From Aliamphritea ceti (lineage in GTDB: Bacteria; Pseudomonadota; Gammaproteobacteria; Pseudomonadales; Balneatricaceae): DNA of 64,000 nt. Shown here piece after piece: positions 18,516 to 26,971 of the stretch. The position numbers and the translations under genes are program-made. Numbering within the stretch: position 1 is the first letter of the stretch; each line of letters starts with the position of its first letter. The stretch covers positions 4,650,001 through 4,714,000 of the forward strand of contig NZ_AP025282.1 of NCBI RefSeq assembly GCF_024347215.1. The letters are read 5' to 3'. The notes under the pieces were generated by a model. That model had not been told where the DNA came from. It saw only the letters and a list, made by a program, of their open reading frames with translations, and did no database searches.

Positions 18516-18974
18516 TTATTTAAACTGCGGTACAATATTTGCCTTCTCGATATGATCGATTGGTAACAAATATTCATCCGCATCTACAACCAGCACGATA
18601 TCTTCATCTTCGATACCATTCAGGACGCCCTTAAACTTGCGACGGCCATCAAATGGCATCCGTAAACGCAGCTGAACTACATGACCAATGTAATCCTGGT
18701 ACTGCGATAGTTTGAACAACGGACGATCCATACCTGGTGAGGATACTTCCAGCGTATATTCACCGCTGATTGGATCTTCTACGTCCAGAACACCGCTAAT
18801 CTGACGACTGACTTGCGCACAGTCATCAACACCAACGCCATTCTCTGAATCGATATAGACACGCAGCATGCTTTGCCGACCCTGCGACAGCATCTCAATG
18901 CCCCAAAGCTCCAAACCTAACGCCACTACAGACGGTTCGATCAGGGCTTCTAAAGTACTCATCTTTGCGGACAC
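18516..18974 (-). CDS. rimP: Ribosome maturation factor RimP
   Basis: 30S assembly factor needed for binding of late S12-region proteins. It has 152 residues, as usual. Segments ALGLELWGIEML, MLRVYIDSENGVGVDDCAQVS and LEVSSPGMDRPLFK are characteristic. The GTG at 18974 is taken as the start because AGG stands eight bases before it, while the ATG four codons later has no clear ribosome binding site; the latter is possible. First protein gene after tRNA-fMet, as in E. coli. Confidence 0.96.
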   Translation of the reverse strand: MSAKMSTLEALIEPSVVALGLELWGIEMLSQGRQSMLRVYIDSENGVGVDDCAQVSRQISGVLDVEDPISGEYTLEVSSPGMDRPLFKLSQYQDYIGHVVQLRLRMPFDGRRKFKGVLNGIEDEDIVLVVDADEYLLPIDHIEKANIVPQFK

Positions 18975-19006
18975 GCAAAAACCTCAGATTAACTAGTTAA
19001 AACCAT

Positions 19007-19030
19007 TAAAAAATGGGTCTTCGACCCATT
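19007..19030 (-). terminator. Leader terminator 2, directly upstream of rimP
   Basis: On the minus strand AATGGGTC-GAA-GACCCATT followed by six T, ending only about 33 bp before the rimP start. There is no room for a full promoter between it and rimP, so rimP-nusA-infB expression must read through it or be relieved from it. Confidence 0.75.
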
Positions 19031-19315
19031 ACTTTCGCGGCTTTCCTGAGCCGCAAGTACGAAAAAGCCCCTAAAAAGGGGCCAATCAGCGTACTAATTG
19101 AACGGTATCTAGCGTAATAAAACAGTATTTTATTACGATAAACACCGCGCGAACTGAATTTCTTCAATTCCGTTTTACTTTAGATAAAATTAACTTAAGT
19201 AAAACACTCCATACAAAGATCCGTACGAAGCGACAGCACACTGCTGCTTTGGCAGAAAAGATCTAATGTAAACAGATATCTTTTGACTACCAGCAGTTAT
19301 CACTGCTGTTTTTTG
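19031..19315 (-). other. Structured transcribed spacer between tRNA-fMet and rimP
   Basis: No ORF. It carries a further terminator (19062-19082) and several imperfect or perfect inverted repeats, for example a 9-bp stem GTTTTACTT / AAGTAAAAC at 19172-19180 and 19197-19205, and CAGCAG-TTATCA-CTGCTG at 19291-19308. The corresponding region in E. coli is the leader through which metY-rimP-nusA-infB transcription passes. Confidence 0.5.
19062..19082 (-). terminator. Leader terminator 1, downstream of tRNA-fMet
   Basis: On the minus strand GCCCCTTTTTAGGGGC followed by TTTTT. It stands between the tRNA-fMet gene and the second terminator. Confidence 0.75.
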
Positions 19316-19392
<77 letters not shown>

Positions 19393-19524
19393 TCAAAAAA
19401 CCGGTGGGTATTATAATCTCACCGCGCCTATTTAGCAATAACAGGACTTTTGAGGACCAGCGCATCAAATCATGCTGCTAACTGGCTATTCGACTGTTGC
19501 AGCATCAGATGCTGAACAATGAAT

Positions 19525-19611
19525 TGGTGCCGAAGGCGGGACTTGAACCCGCACGACCATTAGGCCACCACCCCCTCAAGATGGCGTGTCTACCAATTCC
19601 ACCACTTCGGC
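19525..19611 (-). tRNA. tRNA-Leu (GAG)
   Basis: 87 nt with encoded CCA, long variable arm and anticodon loop CTTGAGG (anticodon GAG). It lies between secG and tRNA-fMet, the position of leuU in E. coli. Confidence 0.96.
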
Positions 19612-19620
19612 TTAAAAACT

Positions 19621-19980
19621 TTATTCCGCTGGAGGTACGTCTGCATCAGCAGGCGCGACAACCTCTTCCAGCACAGGCAGCTCATCAGCCTGTTGAACTT
19701 GCTCAACAACTGCCGCAGAAGGAATACCTGCATCAGTTACTGTGCCAGCTTTTTCTTTCGCATAGACAGCCAGCACAAAACTGGTGACAAACAGACCAAC
19801 AGCCATTACGCCTGTCATACGACTCAGAAAAGAGCCTGAACCCTGACTACCGAATACAGTCTGAGATGCACCACTACCGAAAGCAGCACCGGCTTCTGCG
19901 CCCTTACCCTGTTGCAATAAAACCAGAGCAATAATCGCCGCCGCTAATAAAACATGTACCGCAAGAATCAGAGTTTCCAT
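19621..19980 (-). CDS. secG: Preprotein translocase subunit SecG
   Basis: Small accessory subunit of the SecYEG channel. It has 119 residues with two transmembrane helices (about 2-22 and 55-75), the family segment VLLQQGKGAEAGAAFGSG between them, and a Pro/Val/Glu-rich C-terminal tail. Twelve bases downstream of tpiA and followed by tRNA-Leu, the standard arrangement. Confidence 0.95.
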   Translation of the reverse strand: METLILAVHVLLAAAIIALVLLQQGKGAEAGAAFGSGASQTVFGSQGSGSFLSRMTGVMAVGLFVTSFVLAVYAKEKAGTVTDAGIPSAAVVEQVQQADELPVLEEVVAPADADVPPAE

Positions 19981-19992
19981 TTAACTATTCAC

Positions 19993-20757
19993 TCACTTCA
20001 GACGCGCTGCGGCAGCACCACAGATCGTCAAAAAATCTTCAGCCTTCAATGAGGCACCACCAACCAGACCGCCATCGATATCCTGTTCAGACAGGAGCTC
20101 TGCTGCGTTGCTGGCGTTCATGCTGCCACCATACAGAATTGACACGGAATCTGCGACATCAGCATCGAGTTTTTTCAGCTGTGCGCGAATTGCTGCATGC
20201 ACTTCCTGAGCCTGCTGAGGCGTCGCGGTTAAACCCGTACCAATTGCCCAGACTGGCTCATAAGCAATTACAGTCTGCGCCATCGCCGCAATCCCTACCC
20301 GATCACTAACTGCCGCAATCTGAGCAGCAACAACCGGGAGCGTTTCTGATGCTTCACGCTGTTCCAGCGTTTCACCTACACACAAAACAGGCACGATATC
20401 AGCAGCCAGCGCAGCGGCAAATTTCTCTGCCACCTGCATATCTGTTTCTGCAAACAAAGTACGCCGCTCTGAATGACCCAGAAGCACATATTCGCACCCC
20501 AGATCTTGCAGCATAGACAAAGCAGTCTCACCAGTGAACGCACCTTTAGGCTGATCACTGACGTTTTGGGCACCGACCTTAATAGCTGAACCTTTCACAA
20601 GCTCCGTGGCCTGATCCAGATATACCGCTGGCGGACACACCAACACCTCTACACCATGCGCAATTTCGACCCCTGCAACCAACTGACTCAGCAATTCCCG
20701 GTTTGCTTCACGGGTACCGTTCATCTTCCAGTTACCGGCAACGATTGTTTTACGCAT
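19993..20757 (-). CDS. tpiA: Triosephosphate isomerase
   Basis: Interconverts dihydroxyacetone phosphate and glyceraldehyde 3-phosphate. The 254-residue protein starts MRKTIVAGNWKMNG at 20757, where GAGGA precedes it; the open frame extends 15 codons further without support. Catalytic residues are present: Lys in GNWKMNG, His in LLGHSERR and Glu in AYEPVWAIGTG, plus the phosphate-binding YGGSMNASNA. It lies between glmM and secG, as in pseudomonads and relatives. Confidence 0.97.
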   Translation of the reverse strand: MRKTIVAGNWKMNGTREANRELLSQLVAGVEIAHGVEVLVCPPAVYLDQATELVKGSAIKVGAQNVSDQPKGAFTGETALSMLQDLGCEYVLLGHSERRTLFAETDMQVAEKFAAALAADIVPVLCVGETLEQREASETLPVVAAQIAAVSDRVGIAAMAQTVIAYEPVWAIGTGLTATPQQAQEVHAAIRAQLKKLDADVADSVSILYGGSMNASNAAELLSEQDIDGGLVGGASLKAEDFLTICGAAAARLK

Positions 20758-20892
20758 ATAATTTCCTCTGTGTAAGGCGGCGCACATAGTACCCAGTTTC
20801 AAAATAAGTTACAAGATCTTAACATTGCTACAGCAGAATAAGTCTTAGAAGAGACGAATCAGGCAACTGAAACGCCTTATAAATCAACTTAA

Positions 20893-22233
20893 TCAGACCT
20901 CGATAGCTGCCTCAACCGCCGCCGCCAGCTCTGCTGTCAATTCCTCAACCCAGACTGCATCATCACCCTCAATCATCACCCTTACCAAAGGCTCGGTACC
21001 GGATGGCCGCAACAACACCCGACCACGATCCTGCAGACGCGTTTCAACATCAGCAACTGCTGCCTGAACCGCAGGCAAGCTGACAACATCTATCTTTTCA
21101 GCCAAACGAACATTGATCATCGTCTGTGGCATTTTAGTCATTTCACCTTTCAACTCGGCCAGCGACTTATCATTTGCCATCATCGCTTTCAACACCTGTA
21201 GCGCCGCCACAATACCATCACCGGTCGTCGTCACGTCGCGACAAACCAGATGCCCGGAAGACTCACCACCTAGCAACCAGCCCTTCTCAGCCAGAGACGC
21301 CATTACATAACGATCACCTACATTGGCACGTTCAAATGGAATATCCGCCTGTTGCAAGGCCTGCTCCAGACCGAAGTTAGACATCAACGTGCCAACCACA
21401 CCGCCATTTAAACGGCCTTCACGGTGCAGCTGCATAGCCATAATAAACAGCAACTCATCGCCATCAACCTGAACACCATTATGATCAGCCATAATCACCC
21501 GATCACCATCACCATCCAGTGCAATACCAAGATCTGCCTTGTGCTCAATGACTGCCGCCTGCAAAGCCTCCGTAGAAGTGGCACCACAACCGTCATTGAT
21601 ATTCAGACCGTCCGGGCCAGCACCAATAGTAACGACATCAGCACCCAGCTCACTGAAGACCTGAGGTGCTACGTGATAGGTTGCTCCATTGGCACAGTCA
21701 ACCACAACCTTGAGACCTTTCAGACTCAAACCGGCATTAACCGTGCCTTTACAGAATTCAATATAACGTCCGGCAGCATCATCGATACGCCGCACTTTAC
21801 CCAGCTCAGCAGCATCAACAGTTGTTAGCGCCAAGTCTAACTGAGCTTCTATCGCATGCTCGATGTCATCTGACAACTTTGTACCCTGATCAGAAAAAAA
21901 CTTAATGCCGTTATCATAATAAGGGTTATGCGAGGCACTGATCACAATGCCGGCATTAGCATTAAAGGTTCGGGTCAGATACGCAATCGCCGGCGTCGGC
22001 ATTGGCCCTAACAGCAACACATCCACACCTGCAGCAGACAGCCCCGCTTCAAGTGCTGACTCAAACATGTAGCCAGAAATACGCGTATCTTTACCAATGA
22101 TAATTTTACTGCGCCCTTCTCGCGCAAATACCTTTCCCGCAGCCCAGCCAAGCTTCAGCATAAAATCAGGTGTTATAGGTGCAGTACCTACTTTGCCGCG
22201 TATGCCATCAGTACCAAAATATCGTTTAGTCAT
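20893..22233 (-). CDS. glmM: Phosphoglucosamine mutase
   Basis: Converts glucosamine 6-phosphate to the 1-phosphate for UDP-GlcNAc synthesis. It has 446 residues. The start at the ATG at 22233 (MTKRYFGTDGIRG) follows AGGA; an upstream in-frame codon gives an atypical 12-residue extension. The phosphoserine loop ISASHNPYYDNGIKFF around 100-115, the metal-binding LDGDGDRV and the C-terminal RPSGTEPLVRVMIEG are intact. It lies 61 bp after folP. Confidence 0.97.
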   Translation of the reverse strand: MTKRYFGTDGIRGKVGTAPITPDFMLKLGWAAGKVFAREGRSKIIIGKDTRISGYMFESALEAGLSAAGVDVLLLGPMPTPAIAYLTRTFNANAGIVISASHNPYYDNGIKFFSDQGTKLSDDIEHAIEAQLDLALTTVDAAELGKVRRIDDAAGRYIEFCKGTVNAGLSLKGLKVVVDCANGATYHVAPQVFSELGADVVTIGAGPDGLNINDGCGATSTEALQAAVIEHKADLGIALDGDGDRVIMADHNGVQVDGDELLFIMAMQLHREGRLNGGVVGTLMSNFGLEQALQQADIPFERANVGDRYVMASLAEKGWLLGGESSGHLVCRDVTTTGDGIVAALQVLKAMMANDKSLAELKGEMTKMPQTMINVRLAEKIDVVSLPAVQAAVADVETRLQDRGRVLLRPSGTEPLVRVMIEGDDAVWVEELTAELAAAVEAAIEV

Positions 22234-22294
22234 ATTAATTCCTTTCTGTTCCTGCACGCCGCTCACCAAAGCAACACGGCCACATTCCCCTTTA

Positions 22295-23161
22295 TTAATC
22301 TGGCTTGCGCTCTAACATCACAGCTTCACACATACGCACAACATCTGTTGTTTCCTGCACATCATGTACACGGAAGATCGCGGCTCCTTTCGTGACACCT
22401 AAGGCCACTGTTGCCAAACCGCCAGATAACCGCTGATCGACCGGCTTATGCAGCACATGATCAATCATACTTTTACGCGAAGTACCCAGTAATAATGGGC
22501 AATCAAGGCGATGTAGTTGCTCCAGCTTGTTCAGCAACCTTAAGTTATGCTCCAAAGTCTTACCAAAACCAAACCCTGGATCAAGAATAATTTTCTGCCG
22601 ACTTATTCCCGCCACCTCACAAGCTGCTATACGGGCGCTCAGAAATGCTTCTACTTCATCGATCACATCCGCATACGCTGGTGCATCCTGCATCGTTGCC
22701 GGACTACCCTGCATATGCATCAAACAAACAGGTAAACCACTTGCTACCGCCGCCTCTAACGCTCCCGCCTTTCCCAGAGCCCGCACATCATTAATTAATC
22801 CAGCGCCAAGCGATGCAGCTTCACGAATAACCTCCGGCGAACTGGTATCAACTGAAATTATCGCATCAACCTCACGGTTCAAACGCTCAACAACCGGCAG
22901 CACACGGTTCATTTCTTCCTGCAAACCGACCGGTGTAGCACCTGGCCGCGTGGACTCACCACCAATATCAATAAAAGCAGCTCCCTGCTCAACCATCTGC
23001 TGAGCACGTTCAATCGCTCGCTGAACCGACAGCTTTTCTGAGGCATACAAAGTACCGCCATCAGAAAACGAATCCGGCGTTACATTCACAATTCCCATCA
23101 CCTGAGGCCGCGTTAAATCCAACTGACGGGAAGCAAACTGAAACTGACTCAAATTACTCAT
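22295..23161 (-). CDS. folP: Dihydropteroate synthase
   Basis: Condenses p-aminobenzoate with the pterin diphosphate in folate synthesis and is the sulfonamide target. The 288-residue TIM barrel has MGIVNVTPDSFSDGG near 22-36, IDIGGESTRPGA near 64-75, and DPGFGFGKTLEHN around 205. The N-terminal twenty residues are a usual variable extension. It lies between ftsH and glmM, and a terminator-like hairpin separates it from ftsH. Confidence 0.97.
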   Translation of the reverse strand: MSNLSQFQFASRQLDLTRPQVMGIVNVTPDSFSDGGTLYASEKLSVQRAIERAQQMVEQGAAFIDIGGESTRPGATPVGLQEEMNRVLPVVERLNREVDAIISVDTSSPEVIREAASLGAGLINDVRALGKAGALEAAVASGLPVCLMHMQGSPATMQDAPAYADVIDEVEAFLSARIAACEVAGISRQKIILDPGFGFGKTLEHNLRLLNKLEQLHRLDCPLLLGTSRKSMIDHVLHKPVDQRLSGGLATVALGVTKGAAIFRVHDVQETTDVVRMCEAVMLERKPD

Positions 23162-23185
23162 TATTCATTGTTCCTACTTCAGAAC

Positions 23186-23220
23186 GTAAAAAGGCCAGCA
23201 CAGAAACGTGCTGACCTTTT
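23186..23220 (-). terminator. ftsH-folP intergenic terminator
   Basis: On the minus strand AAAAGGTCAGCAC-GTTTCT-GTGCTGGCCTTTTT, a 12-13 bp stem with one G-T wobble and a T run, 20-50 bp past the ftsH stop. It may reduce but need not block folP expression. Confidence 0.8.
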
Positions 23221-23239
23221 AATATTTCACTGCTGGGTA

Positions 23240-25222
23240 TTAATGCAGATTTTGATCTGGTGCATCCGGCTGATCACGCTGCTCATCATCATCACGAGGC
23301 ATATCATCAGAAGCTTCTTCTTGCTTATCGGAAGCATCAGCACCTGGCGCAGAAGAATCAGACTTAGGCTCATCTTTCTTAGAATCGCTATCACTCCAAC
23401 CTTCCGGCTCAGAAACTTCTGTACGGGCCATTAATTCATCAATCTGTGAAGAATCAATCGTTTCATACTTCATCAATGCTTGCGTCATTGTCTCAAGGAT
23501 GTCGCGATTATCTTCAAGCATTTTGTATGCCTTAGCATAACAGTCATCGATAATCGTTCTCGTCGTTGCATCAATTTTCTGCTGCAATTCTTCAGAAATC
23601 GGCTTACTACCCTGACCATAACCACGGTTAAACGGATCAGATTCTTCTTCATCGTACAGCAATGGCCCCAGCTCTTCACTCAGACCCCAGCGCGTAACCA
23701 TATTACGGGCAATGCTTGTAGCACGCTGAATATCATTGGACGCACCAGTGGTCACACCGTCTTTACCCAAGGTCATTTCTTCAGCAATACGGCCGCCATA
23801 CAAACTGCAGATATTTGCCATCAGCATTTTACGGCTGTGACTATAGCGGTCTTCTTCCGGCAGGAACATAGTCACACCCAGCGCACGGCCACGTGGAATA
23901 ATAGAAACCTTATACACAGGGTCATGCTCAGGCAGTAAGCGACCAACAATCGCGTGACCTGATTCATGGTACGCCGTATTCAGACGCTCCTCATAAGACA
24001 TAACCATCGATTTACGCTCAGCGCCCATCATGATTTTATCTTTCGCTTTTTCAAACTGATCCATACCAACAGTGCGCTTGCTGGCACGCGCAGCAAACAG
24101 AGCCGCTTCGTTAACCAGGTTAGCCAGATCTGCACCAGAGAAGCCAGGCGTACCACGAGCAATTAGCTCAGGCTTAACATCATCACCCAGAGGAACCTTA
24201 CGCATGTGTACTTTGAGAATCTGTTCACGACCACGGATATCCGGCAGCCCTACATGCACCTGACGGTCAAAACGACCTGGTCGTAACAACGCAGGGTCAA
24301 GAACGTCAGGACGGTTAGTCGCTGCAATTACGATAACACCTTCCGTACCTTCAAAGCCGTCCATTTCAACCAGCAACTGATTCAGAGTCTGTTCACGCTC
24401 ATCATTACCACCACCCATGCCAACACCACGGTGTCGACCTACCGCATCGATCTCATCAATAAAGATGATACATGGCGCATTCTTCTTAGCCTGTTCGAAC
24501 ATGTCACGCACCCGGGATGCACCAACACCTACGAACATTTCGACAAAGTCAGAACCTGAGATTGTAAAGAACGGCACCTTAGCTTCACCGGCAATTGCCT
24601 TAGCTAACAGAGTTTTACCTGTACCAGGGTTACCCGCCATCAAAACACCGCGAGGGATATGGCCACCCAAACGCTGGAATTTACCGGGATCACGTAAGTA
24701 ATCAACCAGCTCCTTCACTTCCTCTTTGGCTTCTTCTACACCAGCCACGTCATCAAAAGTTGTTTTAATCTGATCTTCACTCATCATCCGCGCTTTGGAC
24801 TTACCAAAAGACATCGGGCCGCCTTTACCGCCGCCTCCGCCCTGCATTTGACGCATGAAGAACATAAACACAGCAATAATTACCAGGATAGGGAAGCTAG
24901 CAACCAGCAACTGCGTCCAAACGCTTTGCTTCTCAGGCTGCTTACCTTCGATAACTACATTGTGATTATAAAGATCATCAACTAACTTCGGATCCTGCAA
25001 TGCAGGACGCACAGTCTGAAAACGTTCACCATTCTTACGGAAACCTTCGATGGTATAACCCTCGATGATTACCTTACTGACCCGATCGTCCTTCACTTCT
25101 GTAATGAATTCCGAATAATTTAGCGACTGCGTACTGGTTTCACCGCTAAAATTATTAAAAACTGTCAGCAGTACTGCCGCGATTACCAGCCACAGTACTA
25201 AATTTTTTGCCATATCGTTCAA
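23240..25222 (-). CDS. ftsH: ATP-dependent zinc metalloprotease FtsH
   Basis: Membrane-anchored AAA+ protease that degrades sigma-32, LpxC and misassembled membrane proteins. It has 660 residues with TM1 (about 8-25), a periplasmic segment and TM2 (about 105-125, LLVASFPILVIIAVFMFFM). The AAA+ domain has GNPGTGKTLLAKA and IIFIDEID plus the SRH. The M41 protease site HESGH follows at about 422, and the tail is acidic and disordered. The TTG at 25222 (MNDMAKN) is kept because AGAGGG lies seven bases upstream; the ATG three codons later is the E. coli-like start but has a 16-base spacing. Confidence 0.97.
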   Translation of the reverse strand: MNDMAKNLVLWLVIAAVLLTVFNNFSGETSTQSLNYSEFITEVKDDRVSKVIIEGYTIEGFRKNGERFQTVRPALQDPKLVDDLYNHNVVIEGKQPEKQSVWTQLLVASFPILVIIAVFMFFMRQMQGGGGGKGGPMSFGKSKARMMSEDQIKTTFDDVAGVEEAKEEVKELVDYLRDPGKFQRLGGHIPRGVLMAGNPGTGKTLLAKAIAGEAKVPFFTISGSDFVEMFVGVGASRVRDMFEQAKKNAPCIIFIDEIDAVGRHRGVGMGGGNDEREQTLNQLLVEMDGFEGTEGVIVIAATNRPDVLDPALLRPGRFDRQVHVGLPDIRGREQILKVHMRKVPLGDDVKPELIARGTPGFSGADLANLVNEAALFAARASKRTVGMDQFEKAKDKIMMGAERKSMVMSYEERLNTAYHESGHAIVGRLLPEHDPVYKVSIIPRGRALGVTMFLPEEDRYSHSRKMLMANICSLYGGRIAEEMTLGKDGVTTGASNDIQRATSIARNMVTRWGLSEELGPLLYDEEESDPFNRGYGQGSKPISEELQQKIDATTRTIIDDCYAKAYKMLEDNRDILETMTQALMKYETIDSSQIDELMARTEVSEPEGWSDSDSKKDEPKSDSSAPGADASDKQEEASDDMPRDDDEQRDQPDAPDQNLH

Positions 25223-25308
25223 AGGATGACCCTCTGTTTGCTACTTAACTTTGTGTCTTAAAACCCAAGCCTGCAAAAACTACAGTACTTCACAGGCTTT
25301 GACCATAT

Positions 25309-25929
25309 TTACGGCCGGAAATTACGCCCAACCATATAAACTTCACGGGAACGCGCCCGAGAGGCGTCCGGCTTACGAGTATAAACCTTAGTAAAACTAC
25401 TTTTTACATCCTGCATATAGTCATCAAAGCCTTCACCCTGAAAAACCTTGGCAATAAAATCACCACCGGGACGTAAAGTTGTCCGTGCCAGATCCAGCGC
25501 CAACTCAACAAGGTACATAGCTGCCGGCTGATCTATTGCGGACATACCACTCATATTGGGGGCCATATCCGAAATTACAAGGTCTGACAGCTCATCTCCC
25601 AGAGTTTGCAGAATCTCATTCAATACAGACTCCTCCGTAAAGTCCCCCTGAATAAACTGCACACCGGGCAAATTGTCCATCGGCAATATGTCTGATGCGA
25701 CGACCCGACCATTATCACCGACAAGCTCCGCAGCCACCTGAGACCAGCCACCAGGCGCAGCCCCAAGGTCTACGACAGTCATACCAGGTCGGATCAGTTT
25801 ATCTTTCTGGTTTAGTTCCAACAACTTATAGCTGGCACGAGAACGATAACCATCTTCTTTGGACTTTTTTACATACTGATCGTCGAAGTGTTCTTGCAGC
25901 CAACGACCACTGCTTTTTGATCTGGACAA
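25309..25929 (-). CDS. rlmE: 23S rRNA (uridine(2552)-2'-O)-methyltransferase RlmE
   Basis: AdoMet-dependent 2'-O-methyltransferase acting on the A-loop of 23S rRNA (also FtsJ/RrmJ). It has 206 residues. Motifs: YRSRASYKLLEL with the first catalytic Lys, the AdoMet-binding VVDLGAAPGGWSQVA, ISDMAPNMSG with the catalytic Asp, and FIAKVFQGEG with the second Lys. Translation appears to begin at a TTG (25927-25929) preceded by AGG; no ATG or GTG is suitable, and this start gives the usual MSRSKSS-type N-terminus. It is the first gene of the ftsH cluster, divergent from yhbY. Confidence 0.96.
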   Translation of the reverse strand: MSRSKSSGRWLQEHFDDQYVKKSKEDGYRSRASYKLLELNQKDKLIRPGMTVVDLGAAPGGWSQVAAELVGDNGRVVASDILPMDNLPGVQFIQGDFTEESVLNEILQTLGDELSDLVISDMAPNMSGMSAIDQPAAMYLVELALDLARTTLRPGGDFIAKVFQGEGFDDYMQDVKSSFTKVYTRKPDASRARSREVYMVGRNFRP

Positions 25930-26071
25930 ATTAACCTACCGATTGAATATCAGCCAACGCTACTCTGGAAGGCTTAAGTGAGGTAAAATTGCGGCTAAAT
26001 TTGCAGCACTTACAAGTCAACCTGTAAACCCGCCTGCAATCCCCATCATTTTAAAGGCCAAGTATTTTAGT

Positions 26072-26374
26072 ATGAGCTTAACCACAGCGCAAAAGAAGCA
26101 GTTCCGTAGCATAGGCCACGGCCTGAATCCGATCATTACCGTTGCCGGGAATGGCCTCAACGAAAACATTCTGCTTGAAGCAGACCGCGCCCTGGAAGAT
26201 CATGAACTGATCAAGGTTAAATTCGTTGTTGGCGATCGCACCGTCAAAAAAGCTCTAATCAAAGAAATGAGCCAGATTGTCGAAGCGCAAATCGTTCAGG
26301 AAATCGGCAACATTGCACTACTATACCGTGCAGCGCAAAACCCGAACCCTAAATTGTCAAACCTGCTGCGCTAA
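26072..26374 (+). CDS. yhbY: YhbY-family CRM-domain RNA-binding protein
   Basis: Single CRM-domain protein of 100 residues that associates with pre-50S ribosomes in E. coli. The N-terminal LTTAQKKQFRSIGHGLNPII, the AGNGLNENILLEADRAL segment and the HELIKVKF strand are typical. It is divergently transcribed from rlmE, the conserved arrangement, and followed by a two-way terminator shared with greA. Confidence 0.95.
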   Translation: MSLTTAQKKQFRSIGHGLNPIITVAGNGLNENILLEADRALEDHELIKVKFVVGDRTVKKALIKEMSQIVEAQIVQEIGNIALLYRAAQNPNPKLSNLLR

Positions 26375-26420
26375 ATACTATGACAGCAAACAGTTAAATC
26401 TGCTGCTTAAAAAGCTAAGC

Positions 26421-26460
26421 AGATAAAAAGAAACCGCCAAATGGCGGTTTCTTCGTTTCT
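26421..26460. terminator. Bidirectional terminator between yhbY and greA
   Basis: Hairpin GAAACCGCC-AA-ATGGCGGTTTC at 26430-26451. The minus strand (greA) gets a T-rich TTTCTTTTTATC tail; the plus strand (yhbY) has a weaker CTTCGTTTCT. Confidence 0.88.
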
Positions 26461-26475
26461 GATACACAGAAATAC

Positions 26476-26952
26476 TTATACGTGATGCACTTGGTCAATT
26501 TCATATTCAACAGCGCCACCCGGCGTGTTAACGACAACCACATCACCTTCTTCTTTGCCTATCAGGGCACGGGCAATTGGAGAACCAACAGAAATCTTAC
26601 GATTTTTGATGTCGGCCTCATCCTCACCCACAATCTGATAACTGACAGTATCGTCAGTATCCAGATTGACGATATCCACAGTTGTACCGAAGATAACTTT
26701 GCCGCTATGAGGAATCTGAGTTACATCAATTACCTGAACAGCACCAAGCTTACCTTCCAGATCCTGAATCCGCCCCTCAATGAAACCCTGCTGCTCACGC
26801 GCAGCATGGTATTCAGCATTTTCTTTCAAATCACCGTGCTCGCGAGCATCCGCAATTGCGGCAATAACCGTCGGACGCTGAACAGTCTTCAGGTCATCAA
26901 GCTCTTCGCGTAGGGCCTTTTCACCCTGCACTGTCATTGGAAATTTTTGCAT
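26476..26952 (-). CDS. greA: Transcription elongation factor GreA
   Basis: Reactivates backtracked RNA polymerase by stimulating transcript cleavage. It has 158 residues, the exact family length. The N-terminal coiled coil (1-75) carries the acidic tip (YHAAREQQGFIEGRI follows the tip region with DLKENAEY), and the FKBP-like C-terminal domain ends with GDVVVVNTPGGAVEYEI. It lies 19 bp downstream of carB, the usual carAB-greA order. Confidence 0.97.
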   Translation of the reverse strand: MQKFPMTVQGEKALREELDDLKTVQRPTVIAAIADAREHGDLKENAEYHAAREQQGFIEGRIQDLEGKLGAVQVIDVTQIPHSGKVIFGTTVDIVNLDTDDTVSYQIVGEDEADIKNRKISVGSPIARALIGKEEGDVVVVNTPGGAVEYEIDQVHHV

Positions 26953-26971
26953 ATCAAGTCTCTCTTATAAC

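Noticed and set aside
19291..19314. Plus-strand terminator-like hairpin (CAGCAG/CTGCTG plus six T)
   Set aside because: No plus-strand gene precedes it. On the minus strand it lies just past the tRNA-fMet 3' end without a T tract, so I leave it as part of the structured spacer.
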